Program-made: the position numbers and the translations under genes | Notes under the pieces: model-generated | The model's input: the letters and a program-made list of their open reading frames with translations, nothing else | The model's database searches: none | Told to the model about the DNA's origin: nothing | Part shown: piece by piece, positions 1-11,518 of the stretch | Position numbering within the stretch: position 1 is the first letter of the stretch | Layout of the letters: every line of letters starts with the position of its first letter | Source of the DNA: Puccinia triticina | Lineage: Eukaryota > Basidiomycota > Pucciniomycetes > Pucciniales > Pucciniaceae | Reading direction: 5' to 3' | NCBI RefSeq assembly: GCF_026914185.1 | Contig: NC_070562.1 | Coordinates: 7,750,001 to 7,814,000 of the forward strand | DNA: 64,000 bases

Positions 1-604
1 TGGCCGGCCAAATCGATCAGGTACAGGGCCGATGAGACGCACCAGAAAACCGGCGGGGCCACCGGATCTCAGAGTTCTCGAGGATAAATGCCAAGTGATG
101 GTTCATCGTATCGAGGGACTGCTCCAGTATGCGATAGAGCACCCGCTCACGTGCGCCACCGAATACGATTGCCGTCCGTTCCAGGACGCGATCCCGGTGA
201 TTAAGTTGATACGAATCTTTCTCAACAAGCTTTCAAGACCAACCAATAACAGACCACATCCGCTAGCAGGAATGAGCCCAGATAATCTCTTGACCATCAT
301 CAGATCAACTGGGAAGAATATCGGAAAATTTCTCCACCGCATGAAAGAAATTCACCCGAGCGGCGCAATGATTGGATCGGGATCAAAGGTTTTCGATCTT
401 GTGTATTCCTTGCAACGTCCAATCAACATCGTCAAGCTTCATCTCAGTCAACCTGGACATTCGGAATCACCTCAAGGTTCACATCCAAAATACCGTGAAT
501 GGATGCGTGTTTGGGATTCTAATCTCTGCCTAGCCGGCTGCCGTATTGGTGGTATGTCCGAAAGGGGGTTAGATGATTTTAAACCTCGTTGTAGCTTCAC
601 TTGA
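1..604 (+). CDS. Divergent member of the rust ~400-aa family, 5'-truncated by window edge
   Basis: The frame is open from base 2 to a stop at 602-604, so this is the 3' part of a gene that begins outside the window. I do not recognise a named family. It keeps the landmarks of the family found repeatedly further right: an IPVIKLIRIFLNKLSR segment matching the IPFIKL-x-FFKKLSK block, then a helix starting MSPDNLLTII matching the MNSYQLKRF block, and a C-terminal WMRVWDSNLCLA matching WFATWNTQINVA. Identity to the other copies is low. The last 25 residues have no counterpart. The protein is probably intracellular and helical. Whether it is a working gene cannot be judged without the 5' half. Confidence 0.5.
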   Translation, partial: GRPNRSGTGPMRRTRKPAGPPDLRVLEDKCQVMVHRIEGLLQYAIEHPLTCATEYDCRPFQDAIPVIKLIRIFLNKLSRPTNNRPHPLAGMSPDNLLTIIRSTGKNIGKFLHRMKEIHPSGAMIGSGSKVFDLVYSLQRPINIVKLHLSQPGHSESPQGSHPKYREWMRVWDSNLCLAGCRIGGMSERGLDDFKPRCSFT

Positions 605-737
605 TCCCCATGTCTATCTCCAATGTTTAGCAAAATAGACAAGGAGGATCAGAAAAACAACTCGGATGACATTGAGGATAAACTGTTTTTAATTGGTGAC
701 AGCTTGCCTGTTGCAAGCGAGCTGAATCTTTTCCGGT

Positions 738-1871
738 TACATATAGGGTCAGCCTTTATGCACACCAACACATGCACACCATTTTTGGTGTGCATTAGTG
801 TGCACTCCAAAAAATTGGAGTGCACACCCATGCACTCCAAAAAAATGGTGTACACACTCATGCACTGCAAAAAATTGGTGTGCGCACTCATGCACTCCAA
901 AAATTGGTGTGCACACTCATGCACTCCAAAAAATTGGAGTGCACACCCATGTACTCCAAAAAGCATGGTGTGCACACTCATGCAAGTCCTCTCATGTGAC
1001 ATGGCCCGTGTGGCCTTGTGAACCCCACAAGCCGTCCGGGGCTTCACACCCCACTGCCTGATTGGTAGTGGATTTCTCTTTACTCTCACCAATGGTAGGC
1101 TTCTAGTAGAAGCCCACCAAGTCTAGGATAGAAATTCTATGCTACACTACACTTGTGGGCAACTTGGTGTTAGCCAAGCTGTGCTAACAGAAGCCCCTTT
1201 GCCTGTGGTTTTAAGTCGCCGCTACTGCCGCAACACTACAGAGCTTCTAGCATCAAAAAAGGCCAAAAACCCACTCCAAAGCTCACTGTGAAAAAAAATC
1301 AAGAAACTGCTGCCAGTTGACATGCAATATTACAAAGGTGCTGTTTCTTGAGTTTTTTTTTACAGTGAAGAGCTTTAAAAAGTGTAGAAGGATTTTCTAC
1401 GACCTGTACAAGTTGAATAAGAGCAGAGAAGATGCAATTCCCCCAATTCTACAATAAAATTTAGTGGAATCCTGCAAATCTACACCACACCAACACTTTG
1501 GTTAGCTTAGCTGGAACACTGTTGTTCCTACAATTGGATATTAGTCTCACCAGGATGTAATTGCTCAAATTAGTCACTTCTCTCAGCTTGGTGAGTTCTG
1601 CCTCTTTTTTAAATCCTGGCTGTATTGATTTCACACTTTTTTCAAGTGATTGGGTGTGCACTCCAATTTTTGGGAGTGCGGGAGTGTGCACTCCAATTTT
1701 TGCAAGTGAATGAGTGTGCACTGAATTTTTTTGTAGTGCATGATTGAGCACTCTAATTTTTGGGAGTGCATGGGTGTGCACTCCAATTTTTTGGAGTGCA
1801 CACTAATGCACACCAAAAATGGTGCGCATGTGGTATTTCTTTGTTGTGCATAAAGGCTGACCCTACATATA
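738..1871. mobile_element. Non-autonomous hAT-like inverted-repeat element with 8-bp target duplication
   Basis: The element proper is 746-1863. It starts GGGTCAGCCTTTATGCACA and ends with the reverse complement, flanked by TACATATA at 738-745 and 1864-1871, an 8-bp direct duplication as made by hAT-type transposases. The terminal arms (about 746-985 and 1637-1863) are long inverted repeats. Each is built from short palindromic modules in which TGCACTCCAAAA meets its complement, repeated about every 34 bp. An inner imperfect hairpin spans about 1280-1375. No transposase is encoded; open frames here are by-products of the repeats. Confidence 0.75.
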
Positions 1872-3424
1872 TCAGGAAGTTGTTGATGCCAATCAACACT
1901 TGAGTTTGATGCTACCCAACACTTGAGTGTGATTGGAGGACTTCCTGTGGGCATTTAGAGAGCTCCAAATGCCTCTCTAAATCATAAAATAACACAACTA
2001 CCAGACCCTGCATGACCAGTGTACATGAAAATAAGGAACCACAGGGTCAGGAGAACTTTTTCCTTTTGGCCAAAAATGAACAATCAGTTGGTGTGGGCTT
2101 GCAGACCCCACAGGAAGTCCTCCATTATTGAGTGCTTGACCAAGTCCACCTGACGGGCCGCATGTTCCTTCCTTGAAGGATGTCACCTGCATGTGTGGGA
2201 CACATCCTTCAAGTTTAGATTAACACCAAGAAAAAGTCAAGCAACTGCCAGCAGCTGACATGAAAAAACTCTTAGCAAGTTTATGGTATTACACAAGCCT
2301 TTGTTGTTGACCAAGCTTCACTGCACAGTCACTGTACATCATGTGCAGTGACTGTTCAGAAAAAGCTTATGTGTGTTTGGGTGGAGCTAGAACAGCAGTT
2401 CCAAAGCAGTAACCCACATTTCAACTGCTAGCATTTGCTTGAATTTTTCTTGCAGTGATTTTTACTGCTCACAGTTTAGTCTTTGGGTCACTCAATACTG
2501 ACCACTGATTATAACCCTAACAGCCTCCAACAATGCTTCCAATCAAACAATTGCTCTTTTTCACTAAGTCTATGGCCACCGCTTTGTTATTCTTAAATAC
2601 CATAAGTATCTCCCCTTTTGGAACACACTTGCAGAGTGTTCTCATACAGAGTACATATCAATGAATTTTTTCTTACCCTCTTTCATTGACAACCCTACTT
2701 GCTGCAGATCTGGTTGACCAAAAAATACATCCCAATATTGGGAACTTGGCATCTAGGGCACCCCTTGAGCAGTCAAACCATGACTTTTCAATGTGTACTA
2801 TTAGTGCAAATCCTCCCAGAGCTCATTGCATAGATTGACTATGTAGTTGTTGTGTTATCAGGCCAAATCCTTCAATGCACTCGCTTGGATGCTTCGCTCC
2901 TTGGATCCCCCTGTTTGATTCACTTTTGCAAAGACCAAGTGCAACCACTACAATTTGTTGATTCATATCAGGAGCCACACAAATTGCGGCTTTTCTCCCA
3001 TGATCTGTTATCTATTTAACTTCAAGGCAGCATCATCATTTGACACATTGAGGAACAAACCCAACCATTGTGGTAATTGTGGCCCAGAGAGAGCTGTGAT
3101 CTGCATGAATGAGCCTTAGCTTGGTCATACTTGGTCCTTATTAATGGTTGTGTGGACACCACCACCAGAGCAGCTGGACGAACACAAACCGTGATAGTCT
3201 GGTTCTGGCACTGGGGCAAATGAAAAAAGGTGGGGTCAGCCTTGAATTGAGACGTCTCTAGTACATCGTTCCTTGACCCCCCGGCAGCCCCCGGCCCAGC
3301 GTGGTTTGAAAAAATAATGTACCAAGTGGTGTCACTCACACGTTCGTCCGGCACCGCAGGAAAACTGGAGGAGGACCGATAGGGCTTGATCAACCGCTTG
3401 TGCTCGATTCCGTACATCCCTTAA
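1872..3424. other. Intergenic, no gene recognised
   Basis: No coding frame here has support. Short inverted segments are present: GGAGGACTTCCTGTGG near 1935 recurs inverted near 2110, and a hairpin with arms CTTGAAGGATGT lies at about 2171-2212. A 131-codon frame on the minus strand at 3022-3417 has no recognisable domain and no splice context. The 3' end is the promoter region of the family gene starting at 3468. Confidence 0.4.
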
Positions 3425-3467
3425 GGCAGGACTGTTAACGAGGATCGATTGGCCCCGGCGAAGAAGA
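3425..3467 (+). promoter_or_regulatory. Conserved 5' leader of family genes (copy at 3.5 kb)
   Basis: The 40-50 bases before the start codon carry a GGACNNTTAACGAGGATCGATTGG block followed by GCGAAGAAGAATG. Versions of the same block precede the family genes at 5580, 21067, 23275 and 39136 (-), usually as CTGGACGATTGACGA plus CAGCGAAGAATGG. It is either retained 5' UTR from duplication or a conserved regulatory element; sequence alone cannot separate these. Confidence 0.45.
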
Positions 3468-4731
3468 ATGCAGAATCCAAGCAAGGCATCAGACAGTTCT
3501 GGACCGACGCTCGAGTGCCTAGTAGGTATGAATCAGCTATCAGCTTATCAAACTAGTTGATTGGCTGATGTTTGAATCCTTTCTAGGCTTGGCTGTCCAG
3601 GGTTTTAGAAACCTGCGGAACAAATATGATCCCCCGGAGCCGTGTACTCAAGACGCCACGGACACTGGGACTATCCCTGCTGATGGAAGGACCTCGAGGG
3701 GAATTCTCTGCGACGACTTACATTCGACCCTTCTACCCCGCCTAATCGACCAACTGCATACGATCCTAGACTTGATAGGGCTCGAGAGCATGCAGGAAGA
3801 CCCCGAGTCAAAACTCAAGCGCCTATTGGAGATCCAATCACAACTCGACTTCAACATCGCTCGAATCAACTCTTCCTTCCTCGACCTCTGTCCGAAATCC
3901 TTATCTACTACTAACGAACAATCCAACAACCAACACCTCAAGCAATTCAAAGCGTACAGGCTTCTGGAATTCAAAAACGATTTTTTCATTGCACTTGAGG
4001 AAATCTGCGATCTCTTTGGAGCGGCCGATACTTGGCTCGATACAAGTGGATTTTCTCGAGATAGCCCCTGGGGCAGTCGACATGCAATGCTAACCCAAAG
4101 AGTATTCGACATGCTTGAGGTGACCATCGAACAGTCAAAAAAGACTGAAACAGATGTGATCGAACATTTTGCAACGCATGCGCTCGGTGGGATCGATAGG
4201 CAACTAGGCAATCTCATCAGCATGCTCAATCCAACTTCCCCGCTGCGATATCCCTTTCTCAGCAACTTCAGACATCAACCAATCGTCGACCTCGCTACAA
4301 CGTTAATACCGTTCATCAAGCTACACCAATCGTTTTACAAGAAACTAACAAAACACGGCATCATGAGCTGTCGAACGCTGCCGTCATTCACTCAAATGAA
4401 TTCTCATCAACTCAAGTCATTATGTGGATCTGCCGAACGAATTGCTCCCCGTCTTGAAGAACTGTTGATGTCCTTGTCCCAAGTTGATATGAATGTTCGA
4501 GATCGACCTGTTGATATTCAGCACATCACTGAAGCAGTTGAACATATCGCCAATAGTGTCATTTTTTCACTGGTTTCTGTTCTGCTTTACCTTGTCCCCT
4601 TGATCGATAGTGTCCCGGAGAAGAATTACTACCAGGGTTGGTTTGCTACGTGGAACGCCCAGATCAATATAGCCGTTCAGAACTTTGTTCAACTTGCAGA
4701 AGACCTCCAAGAAGAGGATGATCTCGAATAG
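3468..4731 (+). CDS. Rust lineage-specific ~400-aa family protein (intact, 400 aa)
   Basis: Function unknown. Exons 3468-3525 and 3587-4731; the 61-bp phase-1 intron starts GTATGAATC, carries a CTGAT branch-like site and ends TTTCTAG. The start is chosen because MQNPSKASDSSGPTLE aligns with exon 1 of four sister copies; the ATG at 3568 lies inside the intron. Exon 2 shows a basic GFRNLRNK stretch, a helix STLLPRLIDQLHTILDL, a QHLKQFKAYRLLEFK block, the IPFIKLHQSFYKKLTKHGIM segment, and the C-terminal SVPEKNYYQGWFATWNAQIN block. It ends in an acidic tail. There is no signal peptide, and the one strongly hydrophobic stretch (VLLYLVPLI) is too short for a secure membrane span. The nearest sibling is at 5580, same strand. 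Confidence 0.75.
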
Positions 4732-5534
4732 TTTCTTCTCCTTCCTTTGCTCCGTTATTATTTATTTGGGTCTCTCCTTGAACAAGCATTGCACCACGAC
4801 ATCACACCCAACCCAAACTCAGGTCAATAAAACCCTTTGGTCCCAACAACCAGGCTATTTTGAGCTGCTTGGTACTCAAAATACATCGATCCAGCTTCGA
4901 TCCAATCGGCTCGTTGGTGAAGCGGCCCAGACAGAGCTGTCAAGAGGAGTCAGGATGGGGGCTGAGCTATTAAGAAGCTCTCACCCAGGGCCAAAGGGAC
5001 TTTCTATTCCTGGTTAAAATTTGCGATTACTCAAATCCCTCTGTGTGGGACGTACCAGGGGACTTGTTTCACGTTCGCAAGTCTTCTCCTGAGAATATAT
5101 ATTAGATTGCTGGGAAGGGGCCTCGATAAACGGACCGCACCGGAACGCAAATATCCCATCATACAGAAGACCACCCGGCTTGGTGGTTGTGGCGCTGCTG
5201 GAGGCCAAAAAATCCTTGGCGGGCCGAGATGCTTGCAGCGCGATGTATGTATCTATTTTCAAAGTAAAAGCCGCATGTATTTGCTTGGGCTGCTGTTCGG
5301 GCTTTCAGCAGGGCGACGGATGGGGACTGTGGGGGCTGCTGGTTGCATATTTACGCCACTTACAGATGAAGGAGGTGGAGCGTGGCAGTAAAGATTCTCA
5401 AAAAACTTGTTGGGCTCGTCAATCCAAACCGTATAAATCATTCACACCCAAGCCTTTCAAGCCCCCCCCCCCCCCCCCCCCCCCCCCCGCACTAGGACTT
5501 GATTCGGCCGCTTGAACTTCCTTCTCCCATTCCC
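4732..5534. other. Intergenic between two family copies, with duplicated flank and poly-C tract
   Basis: No gene is supported. Bases around 5115-5165 (CCTCGATAAACGGACCGCAC and onward) recur at about 22870-22920 upstream of the broken copy at 23275, so duplication carried upstream DNA along with the gene. A run of about 26 cytosines lies at 5463-5488. Confidence 0.5.
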
Positions 5535-5579
5535 TGGACGATTGGCGAATAATTACACGATTCGCCTCAGCCAAGAAGG
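5535..5579 (+). promoter_or_regulatory. Conserved 5' leader of family genes (copy at 5.6 kb)
   Basis: CTGGACGATTGGCGA is followed about 12 bases later by CACGATTCGCCTCAGCCAAG and then the start codon. The arrangement is nearly the same at 21025-21066 and, inverted, at 39137-39187. Confidence 0.5.
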
Positions 5580-6880
5580 ATGGAAAATCTGAACAATAAC
5601 ACCTCAGACGGATCTGGACCAACGCTCGAGTACCTAGGAGGTATCGATCATCTGTCAGCTGCTCGTCATACAGGTACATCTGCTGATTTTTGAATCCCCT
5701 TGAATGATCTCTAGAACTGGTTCTGCAGGGCTTTAGAAACCTGAAGCGCAAATGTGAATCTCCATGCACGTTGACTCAAGACGCTACTCGGATTCTGCCG
5801 CCTAATGGAGTGAACTCGAGGGAATTTCTCTGCAATCGGTTAAATTCGACCCTTCTACCTCTCTTAAAGGACCAACTCACCGCTATGTTGAACTTGCTAG
5901 GCCCAGCGAGCATGAAGGAAGAACCCAAGTCAAAATTCAGGCGCGTATTGGAGATCCAGCCAGAGCTTGATTACAACATCACTCAAATCCATTCAGCCTT
6001 TCTCGCCCTCTGTCCTGAATCCGAACCTGACTCTGATGATCAAACCAATGACCAGCATCTCAAACACTTGAAGGCGTATAGGCTTCTTGAATTCAAGAAG
6101 AAATTCGAATCCGCACTTCAGAGAATCCGCAACGTTCTTCAAACGGCTTTTAACTATGTCGAACTATGGCGGTACCCCGGATTAAGAGGCGAACTCTATA
6201 AGGATTACGAAGGACAAACTAAGGACGTAGTAAAATGTATCGAGCTGACTATCCAACATTCAAAAAGATCGGAAATGGATGCCATCGAGGATTGTGCGAC
6301 ACGCGCGGTAGGCGCCATCGGTAGGCAACTAGGTCATCTCATCGGCTTGATCAATCCAGCAGCCCCCCGGCGATATCCCTTTCTATCACGACCCCTTAGC
6401 CATCAACCGATCATCAACCTTGCGACAAAGGCAACACCACTCATAAAACTAACGCAATTGTTTTTCAAGAAACTCTCGAAACACGGCATCATGAACTGTC
6501 GAACACTACCGTCATTTACCCCGATGAATTCTTATCAACTCGAACGTTTATGCCAATCTGCTGAAAACGTATCTCCCTGTCTCGAAGAACTTTTGATATC
6601 CTTGGGCGAACTTGATACAACTCTTGAAGATCGACGTCTCGATACCCTGTTGCCGATCATCACTAAATCAGCTGAAGATACTGCTAGTACTTTATCAGCT
6701 TCGTTGTTATCTGTAGTGCTTTACCTTATTCCTTTAATCGACAGTCTTCCAGAACAGAATTACTACCAGAGTTGGTTTGCTACCTGGAACACTCAGATCA
6801 ACATAGCCGTTCGGAACGTTGTTCAAGTCGCAAGAGATCTAAGAGATCTTCAATATGACTCTGAGGATGATTCCGATTAG
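5580..6880 (+). CDS. Rust lineage-specific ~400-aa family protein (intact, 408 aa)
   Basis: Exons 5580-5640 and 5715-6880; the 74-bp phase-1 intron begins GTATCGATC and ends CTCTAG, with a GCTGAT branch-like motif. Exon 1 encodes MENLNNNTSDGSGPTLEYLG. Exon 2 starts ELVLQGFRNLKRKCESP, then has a leucine-rich helix ending LLKDQLTAMLNLLG, an EIQPELDYNITQIHSAF block, DQHLKHLKAYRLLEFKKKF, a PLIKLTQLFFKKLSKHGIMN segment, and the terminal YYQSWFATWNTQINIAV block followed by an acidic tail. No signal peptide. It is closely similar to the copies at 21067 and 37878. The 3' flank to about 7020 also matches the 3' flank of the 21067 copy. Function unknown; translated length closes in frame with this intron removed. 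Confidence 0.8.
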
Positions 6881-8606
6881 TTTCTTCTTCCCTTTCGACG
6901 CGAATGTTTCCATCAATTCATGATTATTTATCTGATTGTCACCTTCAGCAAACCTCTTCTCTTCTCTCAAAACACTCTTCATAAATTCATAGGAGGGTTT
7001 TTCAACAGCTGGCACTGTCCATATTTGCATAACCAGATCAAGAATTGAATATGTATCTTCCTGAGCCCTTCACTCCATCACCAGCACCATGCCATCCATC
7101 CAGACGTCGGACCCCACCCAAACCAACACCCCAAATATGGGCCCAGCTGGGGGTTCGACCGGGCGGGCTGGGCGGTCAGCGCAGCTTGGCACCTGTCCAA
7201 GTCTTGCTTTAGCCGACCGCAAGCTCTGGGCAGATGGGATCATCGACATCGGTATATGAATACACAGGCCGACCGGTCATTGACTGACTGTCTGTTTAGC
7301 AACTGGTGTGCTCACCGGTGTGTGTATTGCTTGAGAGCCAATGCGAACGGGCCGCCGAGGGCGCTCCACTCCCTTCTCGACGATTGGCTCACCGTTCCGG
7401 AGTGGTCCGTTGGTTGGCACTGATCGAAAGCTTCCTGCTTGTCAGCTGTGTCCGGGGGAGAGAGTCTCCCTTCCTGAGGGCCGGTACAAGTCTTGACCGC
7501 CGAGAAGGGAGCCCCCCCCCCCCCGATGACCGTTTTGTAGACGGACCGCGGTCGAGAAGGGAAGCTTCCCCCCTCGATGGCCGATGACTCGCCGGCCTTT
7601 ATTGGTGGGTGCCCCCTTTCGTGCGCACCGGTGTCGACAGCCAGACCGCAAATGTCACCCCATGCAGAAAGAGTTGAAGCCCTCCAGCTTGGTGGTACAC
7701 TCTTGTCCTGGGTCCATTCAAGCTACTCCATTGAGGAGTGTACTAAGCAATGCATCCCCAATTCGGATTTTCAAAGCAAACTCCTTATGACACCTGCCCT
7801 GTCAAGGATCTGAATTCTACTGCTCGACGTTCGCGGTGGGGGGGGGGTCGATGACTGTGGCCCGTGGGGTGGGGGCTATAACATAAGTAAATACAATTCG
7901 TCGCTTCCAAGTTTTGGGGGAAGTCGTTCTGAACTTCTAAGGCCCCAATTATAAACAAATATTCGAGTTTTATTTTGAAACTATTCGAAAAGAAATTTGA
8001 AACAAAAATGAAATCAATATGAAAGATTTTTGATTTCAAAAATCTCTCGGAAAAACTTCAAACAACAGGGTACACATATAAACAATTGTGCATCCCTGAG
8101 CAAGTAGCCTGCCGGAGTGGGCAGGCAGGGGCGAGATGTCTGTGACACGGGCAAGCTGGTTAGAATACAGCTTGCCTGTTCAGCCTTGGCTGTCTGAACC
8201 AAAAAAGAACCCGCACACCTCGCCACACCTCGCCAGGCCAACACGCACGCGCGGCCGGCTCCATGGACGGTTGGATCATCTGCGGCGAGATCGTAGCCGT
8301 ATTGACGAGCGTTTTGTCCCGTGGTCCCGCCGCCAAGGGCAGGATCATATTGCCCCTGGTGGTCCCGGGCTTCCTGGAGGTGTTCGTAAGGGTAGTGGTA
8401 CTGCAGCAGCAGTTTTTTTCATGTGCCAGCCAACCCCCGCCCGGCGAACTCCGCCGACCCAATACAGCCATTAAATGGGGGGGGTCTGAGGCACCAGTGG
8501 CCTGGCAATCATACAGGCATACTGCCTGTTCAAAATTTTGATTCCACAAATTTTGAGATTCTGGAATCTCAGGGCCCAATTATACAGCAGATACGAAAAA
8601 GCTTGC
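6881..8606. other. Intergenic; duplicated 3' flank, then unannotated sequence
   Basis: Bases 6881-7020 are homologous to the region after the 21067 copy (shared CATGATTATTTAT and a later GCTGGCAC). A short frame from the ATG at 7089 encodes SDPTQTNTPN, a motif found again after two other copies. From 7300 to 8600 no frame has recognisable domains. TAAGGCCCCAATTATAAAC near 7937 recurs inverted near 14611, suggesting MITE ends. Confidence 0.4.
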
Positions 8607-8917
8607 GTTTGGGGGGTCTGAAAATCCGACCCCCAGGCTCAGAAAAAGCCACACCCAAACAAAGCCACAGAGAGATACAGGACCTGTATCTCTCTGTGGT
8701 TTCCATACCCCCCACCCCCCGATGCCGGCACCATATCCCCCCCCCATTCCGGCCGCACCCACCCCAGCCATCCTCGATCCCCCAGCCCCCCAAATCCCCC
8801 CCCCCCCCCCCACTCAGCCCGTTGTGAGTTTCTCAATCCCTCCCTCGTCTCTCCTTCCTGGCTTTGGCTGACCCACCAACCTCTGCACCCTCCCCCCAGG
8901 CCCGAAACCATTGGACC
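8607..8917 (+). repeat. Left terminal inverted repeat with internal perfect palindrome
   Basis: The arm matches 13550-13860 inverted. It contains C- and A-rich runs and a 35-nt palindrome at about 8667-8701, whose arms begin CCACAGAGAGATACAGG around a single central base. The inner border is near CCATTGGACC. Confidence 0.8.
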
Positions 8918-9050
8918 AGCCGAGATCAGTCAAACACCCCGCAGCAGAGCATTTGCCCGCTTTGCAGGTATGTAAATTTGGAACTTTGTTATTCTTCATC
9001 CTCCGGCTGACATCCCCTGGGGATCTCACACGCTCAGGTATCAACGGCCG

Positions 9051-11518
9051 ATGGACCACCAGTTTGACTCACGAATCCCGCCACTCCCCTTTGCAAACAA
9101 GCCCGGCGGCACCCAAGAATCCTACTTGGGGCCGTCTCTGGGCGATGTATCCGACTCAAGATCGTACGTGCTATTCGACCAGTCGCAAACGCAGGCGTTC
9201 CCGTTGCAATCGCAAACCCAGCCCCTTCCTTCCCCGAATCACGGGCTACCCAACAGCCAGGCGCCTGCCCCGCGACCACAGCCGCTGCATGCGTATCCAC
9301 AACCACCCCAAGTACCGCCCAACTTGCAGCCGCAACCCCACTCCTCGCCGCCGCGCTCCCAGGTCGCCTCTCCCGCCCACCCACCACGCCAGCAGCAATC
9401 AAAGGAATCCGCCGCGTCCAAATTCAAGGGCCCTCCAAGGGCAATCATCCTTGAATTTGCGGTTTTTGCCCCTTCGGTTGCCCACGAGATCGCCCTAGCT
9501 CAGAAGGGGAAACCGACGCCGGCCGTGCCCGAATGGTCAAAGTTAGGCCACGCAGGCGTCATTACCTGGATGGTCCACCTCTCGGACTACTCGTTTGACT
9601 TGTTCAAACGAGATTTCATCACAAGGGTGTCGGTCGATCGCGAACATGTCTGCACGCATTTGAGGAAGTTGGAGTTGGAGGGAAATAAGATCCAGTGGCG
9701 GTGCACGATCCACAACAATCGTGTTTTCGGAGTCGCCCGCAACACGGCAGTCACATCCGAGGAAGAATGGTCGAACTTCGTGACGGAGGTAGCTTGCAAC
9801 CCCGGGAATGAGGTCAAAGTGAAAATCACCATGCAGGACCCATCAGTCCTGGAGAAGCAGGCTGCCGCGGTGAGATCACTCTTTCTCATTTGGAGCTTTT
9901 GATCGGATGGGCTGACTTTTGTAACCTTTCCCCAAAGGTGCGAGCTCAAGACGAAAACCTGGCCCTTATTCATGCGCCAGAGGAAACGCGCCTGGCGCTG
10001 CAACGTAAGGCGACTTGCTTGGTGATGAACGTAAGTCATCCTTACGGTCTTTACGGTCTACTTACGTTCATCGCTGGTTTTGGATGCTGACTGCCTCCTC
10101 AGCCAAAGGCCGATGTAGACTCAGCTGAGGTAATACAGATTGTGGGCGACCTGACAGCGCACATTATCGCGAAGTACGGTGGGAACACCGAGAACCTCCG
10201 GATTAAAGACCCGCTCAATTTGTCCAAGGCCTCGATTCCGATCTACACAAATAACTTGTGGCAGTGGGCATGGGCCATCCGTCACGGGGCCCCAGGAGTG
10301 GACTACGACAATCCCCCCAGGTCAAAGGACTTCGTAAGCGAAAAAGTTCCCATCCTCACCCTAGATGAGGTCGCCGAAAAGGCCCCGATCCATCGCAAAG
10401 GCAAAGGCGGCGGCAAGGCCGCCAAATCCAACTCCGCCACCCCAAAGTTCACTCCAGCCCGGGTCACCGCAAACGGGATCGTCCGCCCCCCCCGGATGAT
10501 CCATGATACACCGACGCCGGCTTGGGTTGGTTCGGATCGCGCGAAGGCGGGGGCCTCGCGGGCAACAACCAGTACACCCCAAGCGGCGCTGCCACCGATT
10601 CAACCCCCTTCACCTCGGATCCCAGTGCCCGCCGTGTCCTATTGGGGGGATCCTTGCGACGGCGAGATGGCTCCTATATCCCAACCACGCGTCCCCATAA
10701 ACGCCCGGGTGGGGGTGCCCATCCGATCAGAATCCCCTCAGGGGTTGCCTGACGTCAACGAGCTGGACCGCCTGAGCCCGAGTGCCCCGGGGTCGCCCTC
10801 CGAGTTGCAGGCCAACTCGTCGGACACCAATCACTACCCTGAGGACCCAGCCGAGCATGACGCAATGGAGCGTGCACTGCGCCCCTTCGCCCGGCCGCCA
10901 GCTAGGTCCCCACAGCAGTCAATCTCCGTGGCCAGCACGGAAATCGAGTGCGTCTCTGGTGGAAAAGAACACCTGGCGATCGACCGGTCGCCTGTCCGCA
11001 AACTACCGCGCAGCCCGGCCACCGACGGGGTAGCTCACACACTGAGTCGACTTCAATTCAACCGACACCGCTCACCGCCTCGCCGGGACGCTAAATCCCC
11101 AACTCGCAAGGCTCCGGGGTCCGGGGCGTCTTCCGCTATCCAGCTAGGCTCGGGCCGCTCCGCAGCCACCCGCCCGGAAGTCTCTGGAATTGAACCGACT
11201 GAGGTGGACTCCCTAGACGGGTGGGTATCCAATTCTTCGCCCAAGAATAGCTATGGCCATCAGTACCCCGGACACCTCAACGCTGCTGGCCGCGCGCTCA
11301 CAATGGAGCAATTCCTTGACCACTGCAATTTTCATCCAAACAACCCAAACCCTCGGGCGTTAATCAACATCTCGCTGGTCAGCCATTGGAGCTTCTTCGC
11401 GGAGACCAACCTGGCGGAGTTACGGTCCATGAACTATCCGATACCTCTAGCTCGGCAGCTCTTGACTGGGGCGCAGACTTTAATCCCTACCCACTATGAT
11501 CGATCTCCATCCCATTAG
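9051..11518 (+). CDS. Transposon-borne accessory protein, 775 aa, function unknown
   Basis: Exons 9051-9869, 9938-10030 and 10103-11518, all phase 0; introns begin GTGAGA and GTAAGT and end CCCAAAG and CCTCAG. A further intron at 8968-9037 (GTATGT to CTCAG) lies in the 5' leader. The first 130 residues are Pro/Gln-rich and disordered. A folded domain follows at about 135-330, containing HAGVITWMVHLSDYSFDLFK and IQWRCTIHNNRVFG. Then comes a long Ser/Pro/Arg-rich region and a C-terminal helical segment starting MEQFLDHCNFHPNN. I do not recognise a named domain. Position inside the element, facing the transposase, suggests a transposition cofactor or DNA-binding partner; this is inference from context only. 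Confidence 0.65.

Noticed and set aside
623..1092. Cys/His-rich reading frames on both strands with HSCTPKNW-like repeats
   Set aside because: They are by-products of the TGCACTCC palindromic array in a transposable element; the same pattern appears in the opposite arm.
3022..3417. 131-codon minus-strand frame upstream of the first complete family gene
   Set aside because: No domain, no conserved counterpart upstream of other copies and no splice context.
4014..4265. Minus-strand frames inside the family gene at 3468
   Set aside because: Antisense shadows; the plus strand is conserved in five other copies.
5463..5488. Poly-C run as a regulatory element
   Set aside because: A simple homopolymer prone to slippage and sequencing error; not present upstream of the other copies.
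8423..8911. Pro- or Gly-rich frames of 74-139 codons
   Set aside because: They fall in the C-rich terminal repeat of the transposon, occur on both strands and are repeated at 13550-13860.
10361..11244. Several minus-strand frames of 60-83 codons opposite the accessory gene
   Set aside because: Shadow frames caused by the high GC and Arg/Ser/Pro codon use of the true plus-strand exon.
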